DNA of 64,000 nucleotides, taken from contig NZ_CP107880.1 in assembly GCF_036013745.1 (NCBI RefSeq), positions 3,162,001 to 3,226,000 of the forward strand. Reading direction: 5' to 3'. Of the stretch, positions 44,791 through 52,896 are shown piece by piece. The position numbers were made by a program, and so were the translations under genes. The notes below the pieces were generated by a model. That model had not been told where the DNA came from. It worked only from the letters and a program-made list of their open reading frames with translations, and searched no databases. Source of the stretch: Streptomyces sp. NBC_00483. GTDB taxonomy: Bacteria; Actinomycetota; Actinomycetes; Streptomycetales; Streptomycetaceae. The number at the start of each line of letters is the position of its first letter. Position 1 is the first letter of the stretch.

Positions 44791-45746
44791 AGGTTCTTCG
44801 TCTCCCGGTCCTTCTCGTGGTCCGTCTGGGCGATGCCAGCCGGGACGTAACCGGTCTGCCCCTTCTTGGCGAGGTCCTTGAGGTGCTGCTGGTAACGCTC
44901 AGGAGAGACGACCTTCACGTTGAACAGCATCCTGGAGTGGTCGACGCCGCAAAGCTCGGCGCACTTGCCCAGGAAGGTCCCCTCCTTGTTGGGGGTCACC
45001 TCGAAGGAGTTGGTGTGGCCCGGGATGACGTCCTGCTTCATGAGGAACGGCACCACCCAGAAGGAGTGGATGACGTCACGCGAAGTCAGAACGAAGCGGA
45101 CCTTCTCGCCCTTGGGGAGCCAGAGGGTCGGGCCGGGGTTGTTGGTCTGCGGGTTCCGCTCGCCAGGAGTACCGACCTCGTAGACACCACCGGCGTTCGC
45201 CGGGAAGTCCTCCTTGAAGCGCTTCGGAATCGCCGAGAGCTCCTTGGAGGTCTTGGCGTCTCCGTCGACACCCGGCACGTTCTCGACGTAGTTGAAGCCC
45301 CAGCTCCACTGGTAGCCGACCACGTTGACGGTGTGCGCGGGCTTGTCGTCGAGCTTCAGAAGCTTCGACTCGTCGCGCGCGGTGAAGTAGAAGAGGACCG
45401 ACACGATGATCAGCGGAACAACCGTGTACAGCGCCTCGAGCGGCATGTTGTACCGCGTCTGAGTTGGAACCTCGATCTTGGTGCGGCTGCGCCGGTGGAA
45501 GATGACACTCCACAGGATCAGCCCCCACACCAGCACGCCCGTGGCGAGCGCTGCCGCCCACGAGCCCTGCCAGAGGGAGAGGATCCTAGGGGCCTCCTCC
45601 GTCACCGGGGTGGGCATACCAAGACGAGGGAAGTCCTTGTATGTGCAACCGGTAGCGGTTACCAGGATCAGGCCCGCAGTCAGCACCTGCGGCAGCTTCC
45701 GCCGCATCGGGCGCCGCGACGAGCGGTCGGAGCCGTTGGGACTCAC
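44787..45746 (-). CDS. ctaC: Cytochrome c oxidase subunit II
   Basis: 319-residue lipoprotein-type subunit. The signal peptide ends in TATGC, then two membrane helices (~60-80 and ~105-125) and a cupredoxin domain with the CuA site [12 protein letters not shown], and QWSWGFNY. It receives electrons from QcrC. Start is GTG 45746 (SPNGSDRSS); the ORF up to 45860 begins with an Arg-rich stretch unlike the family. Confidence 0.95.
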   Translation of the reverse strand: MSPNGSDRSSRRPMRRKLPQVLTAGLILVTATGCTYKDFPRLGMPTPVTEEAPRILSLWQGSWAAALATGVLVWGLILWSVIFHRRSRTKIEVPTQTRYNMPLEALYTVVPLIIVSVLFYFTARDESKLLKLDDKPAHTVNVVGYQWSWGFNYVENVPGVDGDAKTSKELSAIPKRFKEDFPANAGGVYEVGTPGERNPQTNNPGPTLWLPKGEKVRFVLTSRDVIHSFWVVPFLMKQDVIPGHTNSFEVTPNKEGTFLGKCAELCGVDHSRMLFNVKVVSPERYQQHLKDLAKKGQTGYVPAGIAQTDHEKDRETKNL

Positions 45747-46475
45747 GTAGCGCCTTCCCGAGAGTCTCGCCCGCGCTCTTTGGTTGGCTACGGCCGCCAT
45801 CTCGCTGGTCGCTCGCCGCCCTGGCACACGGGCAGGGGTTTGGATGTTTATGCGGACCAAACCCTACTGGACGCTATTTGGGGTTGCGCGGGGAGGGTGC
45901 CTAACGCGCCGCGGGTCACTCCGAAGGGTGGGATCGGGCCGCGTTTGAGGGTTTCTGACGGGGGGTCGGGGTGGGGGTGACCTTCGGAGGTGGGGCTTGG
46001 CTGCTCCGGTGGGTGGGGGTCAGTCGTGGCTGGGGTGCGCAGTTCCCCGCGCCCCTGGAGGGAGGTGGGGCTTGGCCGCTCCGGCCAGTGGCGGTCCGGC
46101 GTGGCTGGGGTGCGCAGTTCCCCGCGCCCCTGGAGGGAGGCGGGGCTGGCCGGTCCGGCGGGTGGCGGCCGATCGTGGTTGGCGTGCGCAGTTCCCCGCG
46201 CCCCTGGAGGGAGGCGGGGCTTGGCCGCTCCGGCCGGTGGCGGTCCGGCGTGGCTGGGGTGCGCAGTTCCCCGCGCCCCTGGAGGGAGGCGGGGGCTGGC
46301 CCCTCCGGCGGGTGGGGGTCAGGCGTGGTTGGCGTGCGCAGTTCCCCGCGCCCCTGGAGGGAGGCGGGGGCTGGCCGACCGGCCTGTCTAGGTGTGCCCC
46401 GCGGTGGAGCCGGTGGTGTCACGGGTCCGCGGCCCTGAGGGGCGACTTCGCCCCGGCGCCCCTTAGCGTTGCGGC
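45747..46475. other. 729-bp intergenic region upstream of ctaC, with the 75-bp array
   Basis: 45747-45990 should carry the ctaC promoter, but no consensus -35/-10 pair was clear. 45991-46034 is a partial unit of the array that follows. 46391-46475 is the leader of the NifS-TusA gene. ORFs open through the array in several frames because the unit is a multiple of three, but they are repeat artefacts. Confidence 0.7.
46035..46390. repeat. Five tandem ~75-bp repeats
   Basis: Units start at about 46035, 46110, 46184, 46259 and 46334 (spacing 75, 74, 75, 75). Each begins GTGCGCAGTTCCCCGCGCCC and continues with TGGAGGGAGG, then a more variable GGCTGGCC- or GGCTTGGCCGCTCCGGC-type spacer. A degenerate half unit precedes the first. 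The head of the unit equals the dispersed element at 10923-10942. Confidence 0.9.
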
Positions 46476-47855
46476 GTGGCGTACTTCGATGTTGCTTCGG
46501 CTGCTCCTCTTCATTCCGTCGCGCGGCAGGCGTTGCAGGCCTCGCTTGATGAGGGGTGGGCCGATCCGTCCCGTTTGTACCGGGAAGGACGACGGGCGCG
46601 GCTGTTGCTTGACGCCGCGCGGGAGGCGGCCGCCGAGGCCGTGGGGTGTCAGGTTGACGAGCTCGTGTTCACGTCGTCGGGGACGCGAGCCGTGCACGAC
46701 GGGATCGCGGGGGCGCTCGCCGGGCGGCGGCGCGCCGGGAAGCATCTGGTCGTGTCAGCTGTCGAACATTCGGCCGTGCTCCATTCGGCGGCAGCACACG
46801 AAAACCTCGGCGGGTCGGTGACTCAGGTCGGGGTGGGGCGCGAAGGGCGCGTCACCGTCGAGGCGTTCCGGGATGCGCTGCGCGAGGACACCGCGCTCGC
46901 CTGCCTGCAGTCCGCCAACCATGAGGTGGGGACCGAGCAGCCGGTCGCGGAGGTGGCCGAGGTGTGCCGGGCTGCTGGAGTTCCGTTGTTCGTGGATGCG
47001 GCGCAGTCCTTGGCCTGGGGGCCGGTGGCGGGTGAGTGGTCGGTGCTCGCCGGGAGTGCGCACAAGTGGGGCGGCCCGGCCGGGGTCGGTCTGCTCGTCG
47101 TACGGAAGGGGACGCGGTTCGCCCCTCAAGGGCCCGCCGACGAGCGGGAGTCGGGGCGCGCCGCCGGTTTCGAGAACATTCCGGGCATCGTGGCCGCGGC
47201 CGCGTCGCTCCGGGCCGTCCGGGCGGAGGCCGCCGAGGAGGCGGCGCGGCTCAGGGAGTTGACGGAGCGGATCCGGACCCGGGTGCCGGAGCTGCTGTCG
47301 GACGTGGAGGTCGTCGGGGATCCGGTGCGACGGCTGCCGCACCTGGTGACGTTCTCGTGTCTGTACGTCGACGGGGAGAGCCTGCTGCACGGGCTCGACC
47401 GTGCCGGTTTCTCCGTTTCGTCCGGGTCGTCCTGTACGAGCAGCACGCTGACGCCCAGCCATGTGCTGCGCGCGATGGGCGTGGTGAGCGAGGGGAACGT
47501 ACGGGTGTCGCTGCCTCTGGGCACGGAGGCTGCCGAGGTCGAGCGGTTCCTCGACGTGCTGCCGGGTGTGGTGGGCGACGTACGGGAGAAGCTGGGCGCG
47601 CCGGTCGCCGGTGCGGAGGGCACGGCCGATGCGGTGACCGTCGACGCGCTGGGACTGACCTGCCCCCAGCCGGTCATCGAACTCGGCAGGGCGATCGGCG
47701 GGGTGCGGGTGGGCGGCACGGTGACCGTCCTCGCGGACGACGAGGTGGCCGCGATCGACATCCCGGCATGGTGCTACACCCAGGGCCACGAGTACGTACG
47801 AGCAGAACCCCGGACTGCTGGGGGCGCGACATACGTGGTGCGCAGGACCGTGTAG
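46476..47855 (+). CDS. Cysteine desulfurase (NifS-like) fused to TusA sulfur-carrier domain
   Basis: 459 residues. N-terminal class V aminotransferase (1-370): TSSGTRAVHDGIAGAL, VSAVEHSAVLHSAA, VDAAQSLAWGP, GSAHKWGGPAGVGLLV with the PLP Lys, and the active-site cysteine loop SSGSSCTSS. C-terminal TusA-like domain (~385-459) has LTCPQPVIELGRAI, the CPxP motif whose Cys carries persulfide. Fusion would pass sulfur from cysteine to the carrier within one chain. GTG start. No neighbouring Isc/Suf or Moa partner; downstream acceptor unknown. Confidence 0.93.
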   Translation: MAYFDVASAAPLHSVARQALQASLDEGWADPSRLYREGRRARLLLDAAREAAAEAVGCQVDELVFTSSGTRAVHDGIAGALAGRRRAGKHLVVSAVEHSAVLHSAAAHENLGGSVTQVGVGREGRVTVEAFRDALREDTALACLQSANHEVGTEQPVAEVAEVCRAAGVPLFVDAAQSLAWGPVAGEWSVLAGSAHKWGGPAGVGLLVVRKGTRFAPQGPADERESGRAAGFENIPGIVAAAASLRAVRAEAAEEAARLRELTERIRTRVPELLSDVEVVGDPVRRLPHLVTFSCLYVDGESLLHGLDRAGFSVSSGSSCTSSTLTPSHVLRAMGVVSEGNVRVSLPLGTEAAEVERFLDVLPGVVGDVREKLGAPVAGAEGTADAVTVDALGLTCPQPVIELGRAIGGVRVGGTVTVLADDEVAAIDIPAWCYTQGHEYVRAEPRTAGGATYVVRRTV

Positions 47856-47861
47856 CCCAGG

Positions 47862-47905
47862 GGCGCGGGGCTGTGTCGATATGCGGCTCCGCCGCGTGGG
47901 CGCAA
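47862..47905. repeat. Inverted copy of the GGGGCGCGGGGCTG dispersed element
   Basis: CAGGGGCGCGGGGCTG is the reverse complement of the CAGCCCCGCGCCCCTG-type head of the 75-bp family. It is followed by GCGGCTCCGCCGCGTGGGCG, another recurrent Streptomyces hairpin. Lies just after the NifS-TusA stop. Confidence 0.6.
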
Positions 47906-47978
47906 ACCCGGCCACGAACAGACCGCAGCCGCGCTACTCGGCACGAGAGCAGCAACGGCCGCGGTCCCGACCGAGGCG

Positions 47979-48953
47979 TCAGCCCAGGTGAGCCTCGACC
48001 TCCCCCGCGGCCACGTCCCCGTACTGCTTACGGAACCGGTCCATGAACGGCGCCCGCCGCAACTCGTACTCCTGGGTGCCGAGCGTCTCGATGACCAGCG
48101 TCGCGAGCATGCATCCGACCTGCGCCGCACGCTCGTGCGAGACGCCCCAGGCGAGGCCGGACAGGAAGCCCGCGCGGAACGCGTCGCCGACGCCCGTCGG
48201 GTCGACCTTGGCCTCCTCCTGCGGGACGCCGACCTCGAGCGGGTCCTCGCCGGCCTTCTCGATGCGGACACCGCGCGCGCCGAGCGTGGTGACGCGGTGG
48301 CCGACCTTGCCGAGGATCTCGGCTTCGGTCCAGCCGGTCTTGGACTCGATGAGTCCCTTCTCGTACTCGTTGGAGAAGAGGTACGTCGCGCCGTCGAGGA
48401 GCGTCCGGATCTCCTCGCCCTCCATGCGCGCGATCTGCTGCGAGAAGTCGGCGGCGAACGGGATCGACCGGCTTCGGCACTCCTCCGTGTGTCGGAGCAT
48501 CGCCTCCGGGTCGTCCGCGCCGATGAGGACCAGGTCGAGACCGTCGACGCGGTCCGCGACGGTCTTCAGCTCGATGAGCCTGGCCTCACTCATGGCCCCC
48601 GTGTAGAAGGAGCCGATCTGGTTGTGGTCCGCGTCCGTGGTGCACACGAAACGGGCCGTCTGCAGGGTCTCGGAGATCCGGACGGACTCCGTGTCCACGC
48701 CGTGGCGGTCCAGCCAGGCGCGGTACTCGTCGAAGTCCGAGCCGGCGGCGCCGACCAGGATCGGGTTCGTGCCGAGCTGCCCCATACCGAAGGCGATGTT
48801 GGGGCCGACGCCTCCACGTCGTACGTCGAGGGCGTCGACGAGGAAGGAGAGGGAGACCGTGTGCAGCTGGTCCGCGACGAGCTGGTCGGCGAAACGGCCG
48901 GGGAAGGTCATCAGGTGGTCAGTGGCGATGGAGCCGGTGACTGCGATTCGCAC
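47979..48953 (-). CDS. adoK: Adenosine kinase (PfkB/ribokinase family)
   Basis: 324-residue carbohydrate kinase of the PfkB group. The start GTG 48953 gives RIAVTGSIATDHLMTFPGRF, which matches M. tuberculosis AdoK (Rv2202c) closely; the PfkB signature DPTGVGDAFRAGF lies near residue 250. It phosphorylates adenosine to AMP. The gene is at the same relative place as Rv2202c between ctaC and erpA. Not a 6-phosphofructokinase. Confidence 0.9.
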   Translation of the reverse strand: MRIAVTGSIATDHLMTFPGRFADQLVADQLHTVSLSFLVDALDVRRGGVGPNIAFGMGQLGTNPILVGAAGSDFDEYRAWLDRHGVDTESVRISETLQTARFVCTTDADHNQIGSFYTGAMSEARLIELKTVADRVDGLDLVLIGADDPEAMLRHTEECRSRSIPFAADFSQQIARMEGEEIRTLLDGATYLFSNEYEKGLIESKTGWTEAEILGKVGHRVTTLGARGVRIEKAGEDPLEVGVPQEEAKVDPTGVGDAFRAGFLSGLAWGVSHERAAQVGCMLATLVIETLGTQEYELRRAPFMDRFRKQYGDVAAGEVEAHLG

Positions 48954-49088
48954 GGCGTGAGCACGCTTCCTGAATAAGGGGAGGAGTTGACGCTTCACGC
49001 TACCCGCTCGGGGTGCGCGGGCTGAAGTATGGAAAATGCCCGATAGCGGGTCTTTCTTCGGATGTCACCTCAGGGCTACCGTGCCGTC

Positions 49089-49298
49089 ATGACCTACGAC
49101 GCGTCAGGCATGGTCCAGGACGATCTCGCGGCACTGCGCGGTGACTGCGTCCGGATGCTCCCGCACTGGGTGACACCGCCGGCGCCATGGGAGGTCGAGC
49201 GGCCCGGCGCCGCGCCCGGCCCCTCCGGAATTCACGGGGTCGTCGTGCCCGAGTCGTCCGCGCGGCTGATCGACTCCATGGCCGGTTTCGGCGACTGA
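49089..49298 (+). CDS. Small uncharacterised protein
   Basis: 69 residues, not recognised. It starts MTYDASGMVQDDLAALRGDC, is acidic and Pro-rich in the middle (PPAPWEVERPGAAPGPSG) and has no membrane helix. An alternative in-frame start lies nine codons earlier. Conserved small ORFs of this kind occur in Streptomyces at this position (inference). Stop is 72 bases before the next gene. Confidence 0.6.
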   Translation: MTYDASGMVQDDLAALRGDCVRMLPHWVTPPAPWEVERPGAAPGPSGIHGVVVPESSARLIDSMAGFGD

Positions 49299-49370
49299 CG
49301 GGTTCCGGAAGGGAACCGCGCGTCCGCCCGCCCCGTCCCATCGGTGTCCCCGGTGAGAAGGAGCGATGCG

Positions 49371-50879
49371 GTGAGCAGCGAAGAGCGGACGCGGGACCGG
49401 CTCCCGCGACGGCGCACGGCGGCTGTCGTGTCGGTCGCGGCGGCCGTCCTGCTGGCCGGTGGCGGCGGCGCGTATCTGGCGGCGAACGCGATGGGCGGGT
49501 CCGAGGGCGAGGGGTCGGGCCGACCCGGCGACGCCGGCCCGGGCACTCCCCCGCCGCTCGCCCTGGACGGCTACTCCGACGCCGCCCCCTCCTCCGGCAC
49601 GGCGCCGCCCGGCATCGCGCCCGGCGAGCCGGACCCGAACGGCACCCGCTACAAGGCGACCGGTGATCTCCCGGCGGGCCCGGGGAAGGCGCCCGTGTAC
49701 CGGGCCCGCGGCGAGGTGACCGCCGCCGAGGCCGGCACGCTCGCCGAGGCCCTCGACGTACCGGGGAAGATGCAACGGTCGGGTGACGCCTGGAAGGTGG
49801 GTCCGGCGAAGGACGGTTCGGGGCCCTCGTTGCAGGTGAGCCGGAAGGCGCCGGGGACCTGGACGTACTCCAGGTACGCGCCGTCCGCCGGCAGCAAGTG
49901 CGGTGGCGTGGCGAAGTGTTCGGACCCGACGGGCGGGGGCAGTTCCAAGGACGCGGTCAGCGAGGCCGCCGCGAAGAAGGCCGCCGCTCCACTCCTGAAG
50001 GCCCTCGGCCAGGACGACGCCAAGCTGGATGCCGGTCAACTCATGGGCGCCACCCGCGTGGTGAACGCCGACCCGGCGGTCGGCGGGCTGCCGACGTACG
50101 GCTGGTCGACCGGGATCCAGGTCGGTTCGGACGGTCAAGTGGTGGGCGGGAGCGGCCAGTTGAAGGCGCCGTCCAAGGGTGACACGTATCCGACGGTGGG
50201 GGCGCGCGAGGCCCTTGAGCGGATGAACGGGGCGGCGGCCGGGGGCCGGGTGTCCGTCGGTGGGTGCGCGAGTCCGGTGCCGCTGGGCGAGGACAAGGAC
50301 GCGGACTGCGCTTCGGCGCCGCCCAAGCCGTCCACGGTCGCCGTCACCGAGGCGACGTTCGGGCTCGCCGCGCACACCGTCGCGGGGCGGCAGGCGCTGG
50401 TGCCGTCGTGGCTGTTCGAGGTGCGGCCGAGCGGGTCGGACGCCGCGTTCACGGTGACGTATCCGGCGGTGGAGCCCAAGTACCTTGCGTCGCCGAAGAG
50501 TTCACAGCCGAGCACGAAGCCCACGCCATCGAATCCCTCGAAGCCCTCCGAGCCCTCCGACAAGGCGGGCGGTGACACCCGCACCGTGCACGTCCAGGGC
50601 TACAGCGCCAAGGGCAGGACCCTGACCCTGCACTTCACGGGCGGGGTGTGCGCGAAGTACACGGCGTCGGCGAGCGAGTCCGGGGGCCGCGTGAGCGTGA
50701 AGGTCACCGAGACGCAGAAGAAGGGCACCGTCTGCATCGAGCTGGCGAAGTTCTATACGTTGCAGGTGACGCTGGACGAGCCGCTGGGCGAGCGGAAGGT
50801 GGTGGCGGCCGACGGGGCCACCGTGCGGCCCGCGCAGAAGAACGCGCCCGGCGGGGTCGAGCCCGCGCCCCGCGGCTGA
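49371..50879 (+). CDS. Membrane-anchored protein of unknown function
   Basis: 502 residues. A short Arg-rich N-terminus and one helix (TAAVVSVAAAVLLAGGGGAYL) anchor it; the rest is exported, Thr/Ser/Pro/Lys-rich and beta-rich. A Ser/Pro/Thr/Lys linker (~385-405) separates two regions. There are two Cys in the first domain (SKCGGVAKC) and others at ~305 and ~315, plus GGVCAKYTAS and KGTVCIELAKFY, so disulfides are likely. GTG 49371 has an AGAAGGAG site. Function not identifiable. Confidence 0.78.
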   Translation: MSSEERTRDRLPRRRTAAVVSVAAAVLLAGGGGAYLAANAMGGSEGEGSGRPGDAGPGTPPPLALDGYSDAAPSSGTAPPGIAPGEPDPNGTRYKATGDLPAGPGKAPVYRARGEVTAAEAGTLAEALDVPGKMQRSGDAWKVGPAKDGSGPSLQVSRKAPGTWTYSRYAPSAGSKCGGVAKCSDPTGGGSSKDAVSEAAAKKAAAPLLKALGQDDAKLDAGQLMGATRVVNADPAVGGLPTYGWSTGIQVGSDGQVVGGSGQLKAPSKGDTYPTVGAREALERMNGAAAGGRVSVGGCASPVPLGEDKDADCASAPPKPSTVAVTEATFGLAAHTVAGRQALVPSWLFEVRPSGSDAAFTVTYPAVEPKYLASPKSSQPSTKPTPSNPSKPSEPSDKAGGDTRTVHVQGYSAKGRTLTLHFTGGVCAKYTASASESGGRVSVKVTETQKKGTVCIELAKFYTLQVTLDEPLGERKVVAADGATVRPAQKNAPGGVEPAPRG

Positions 50880-50895
50880 GCGCCCGGAGCAATGC

Positions 50896-50929
50896 CGAAG
50901 GGGCGGTCCCCGCGGGGGCCGCCCCTTCG
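50896..50929. terminator. Bidirectional terminator between the exported protein and erpA
   Basis: A 15-16-base stem (50896-50911 with 50915-50929, one mismatch) and a tight loop. It lies 17 bases after the upstream stop and 20 before the erpA stop, serving both convergent genes. Confidence 0.8.
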
Positions 50930-50948
50930 CGCGTTACAGCTGTACGGC

Positions 50949-51305
50949 TTAGCTGAACGAGTCGCCGCAGGCGCAGGAGCCCGTGGCGTTCGGGTTGTCG
51001 ATCGTGAAGCCCTGCTTCTCGATGGTGTCGACGAAGTCGATGGAGGCGCCGCCCAGGTACGGGGCCGACATGCGGTCGGTGACGACCTTCACGCCACCGA
51101 AGTCCTTCACGACATCGCCGTCGAGCGAGCGCTCGTCGAAGAAGAGCTGGTAACGCAGGCCGGAGCAGCCACCGGGCTGAACAGCCACACGCAGGGCCAG
51201 GTCGTCACGGCCTTCCTGGTCGAGCAGAGCCTTGACCTTGGAGGCGGCTTCGTCGCTGAGGATGATGCCGTCGCTGACGGTGGTGGTCTCGTCCGATACG
51301 GACAT
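50949..51305 (-). CDS. erpA: Iron-sulfur cluster insertion protein ErpA (A-type carrier)
   Basis: 118-residue HesB/IscA-family protein. The three conserved cysteines are C47 (QPGGCSGLRYQ) and C111/C113 (TGSCACGDSF). It accepts Fe-S clusters from the scaffold and transfers them to apo-enzymes. The divergent neighbour nadA encodes a [4Fe-4S] enzyme. Orthologous by position to Rv2204c. Confidence 0.95.
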   Translation of the reverse strand: MSVSDETTTVSDGIILSDEAASKVKALLDQEGRDDLALRVAVQPGGCSGLRYQLFFDERSLDGDVVKDFGGVKVVTDRMSAPYLGGASIDFVDTIEKQGFTIDNPNATGSCACGDSFS

Positions 51306-51552
51306 CTACATCTCTCCCGGGTTGTTCGGAGACTGCTTGCCGACCATTGCAACCGGCAAAGGCCCGGATCCATTCCGGGTTTCGCACTTCTTCTCTTCAT
51401 GCTCGCACACCGTGCGCCGACGGGGCACGGCCTGGGTCCGGCGGATTGCGTCACATCGACGACATTGCCATCGTCAAACTGACGTGAAGCACGTATGATA
51501 GATAACGTCAAATCGACGAAAAGTCGAGCAGAGCGAAGAAAGGGTGCGTGAC
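51306..51552. promoter_or_regulatory. Divergent erpA-nadA intergenic region with related direct repeats
   Basis: A gap of 247 bases. CGTCAAACTGACG and CGTCAAATCGACG (51472-51484 and 51506-51518) are near-identical 13-mers in direct orientation flanking TATGATAGATA, the least GC-rich part. This could be an operator or the nadA promoter itself. I saw no certain -35/-10 pair. Confidence 0.4.
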
Positions 51553-52749
51553 GTGACCACGGCCCAGTCCCCCCAGGCCCCCGTTGACCTGGATGTTTCC
51601 CCCACGCCTCTGGCGCTCCTGCTGCTCGGCCGCGAGGCCGACCCCAAGAGCGAGCGCGGCGTGGAGTGCCCCGGCGACCTGCCCTCACCGTCCGACCCGG
51701 ACCTGGTGGAGCGGGCGCGCGCGGCCAAGGAAAAGCTCGGAGACAAGGTGTTCGTGCTCGGACACCACTACCAGCGCGACGAGGTCATCCAGTTCGCCGA
51801 CGTGACCGGGGACTCCTTCAAGCTGGCGCGGGACGCGGCGGCCCGGCCCGAGGCCGAGTACATCGTCTTCTGCGGTGTGCACTTCATGGCCGAGTCGGCC
51901 GACATCCTCACCGGCGACGAACAGAAGGTGGTCCTGCCCGACCTCGCCGCCGGCTGCTCCATGGCGGACATGGCGACGGCCGAGCAGGTCGCCGAGTGCT
52001 GGGACGTGCTGACCGAGGCCGGCATCGCCGAGTCCGTGGTCCCCGTCTCGTACATGAACTCCTCCGCGGACATCAAGGCGTTCACGGGCAAGCACGGCGG
52101 CACGATCTGTACGTCCAGCAATGCCGAGCGCGCGCTGAACTGGGCGTTCGAGCAGGGTGAGCAGGTCCTCTTCCTGCCCGACCAGCACCTCGGGCGGAAC
52201 ACCGCGGTGCGTGACCTCGGCATGTCGCTCGACGACTGTGTCGTCTACAACCCGCACAAGCCGAACGGCGGTCTGAGCGTCGAGGAGCTGCGGGCCGCGA
52301 AGATGATCCTGTGGCGCGGGCACTGCTCCGTGCACGGGCGCTTCTCGCTGGAGTCGGTGGAGGACGTGCGGGCGCGCATCCCCGGGGTGAACGTCCTCGT
52401 GCACCCCGAGTGCAAGAACGAGGTCGTGGCCGCGGCGGACTACGTCGGGTCGACCGAGTACATCATCAAGGCGCTGGAGGCGGCGCCGGCCGGGTCGAAG
52501 TGGGCCATCGGCACGGAGCTGAACCTCGTACGCCGCCTCGCGAACCGGTTCGCCTCCGAGGACAAGGAGATCGTCTTCCTCGACAAGACGGTCTGCTTCT
52601 GCTCGACCATGAACCGGATCGACCTGCCGCACCTGGTCTGGACGCTGGAGTCCTTGGCGGACGGCCAGCTGGTCAACCGCATCGAGGTCGACCGCGAAAC
52701 GGAACAATTCGCCAAGCTCGCCCTTGAGCGGATGCTGGCGCTTCCGTAG
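51553..52749 (+). CDS. nadA: Quinolinate synthase NadA
   Basis: 398-residue [4Fe-4S] enzyme that condenses iminoaspartate with dihydroxyacetone phosphate in NAD synthesis. Motifs: VLGHHYQRDEVIQFAD, CGVHFMAESADIL, DLAAGCSMADM, TCTSSN-like TICTSSNAERAL, HPECKNEV and KTVCFCSTMNRI; the cluster cysteines are in the first, fourth and fifth groups. Start GTG 51553 (VTTAQS) sits 9 bases from GAAAGGG; GTG 51544 overlaps that site. nadB/nadC are not in the window. Confidence 0.95.
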   Translation: MTTAQSPQAPVDLDVSPTPLALLLLGREADPKSERGVECPGDLPSPSDPDLVERARAAKEKLGDKVFVLGHHYQRDEVIQFADVTGDSFKLARDAAARPEAEYIVFCGVHFMAESADILTGDEQKVVLPDLAAGCSMADMATAEQVAECWDVLTEAGIAESVVPVSYMNSSADIKAFTGKHGGTICTSSNAERALNWAFEQGEQVLFLPDQHLGRNTAVRDLGMSLDDCVVYNPHKPNGGLSVEELRAAKMILWRGHCSVHGRFSLESVEDVRARIPGVNVLVHPECKNEVVAAADYVGSTEYIIKALEAAPAGSKWAIGTELNLVRRLANRFASEDKEIVFLDKTVCFCSTMNRIDLPHLVWTLESLADGQLVNRIEVDRETEQFAKLALERMLALP

Positions 52750-52896
52750 GTGTAATCCGCCGCCTTGGGCGATCTGCCCCGGTCAAGCCCCACCGCCTTG
52801 GGCAATCTGCCGCCAAGGGCGGCAGGGTGGGCAAGGCGGCACCCCGGCGCGGGGCGAGCGCTTCATCAGGCGCCCGCCCCGCTCCCCCAGCTCGAA

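Noticed and set aside
46035..46390. ORFs running through the 75-bp array on both strands (up to ~270 residues)
   Set aside because: The period is a multiple of three, so frames stay open automatically. The translations only repeat one 25-residue unit and have no start-site support.
46035..46390. CRISPR array
   Set aside because: Units are 75 bp with no regular alternation of short conserved repeats and unique spacers, and no cas genes are nearby.
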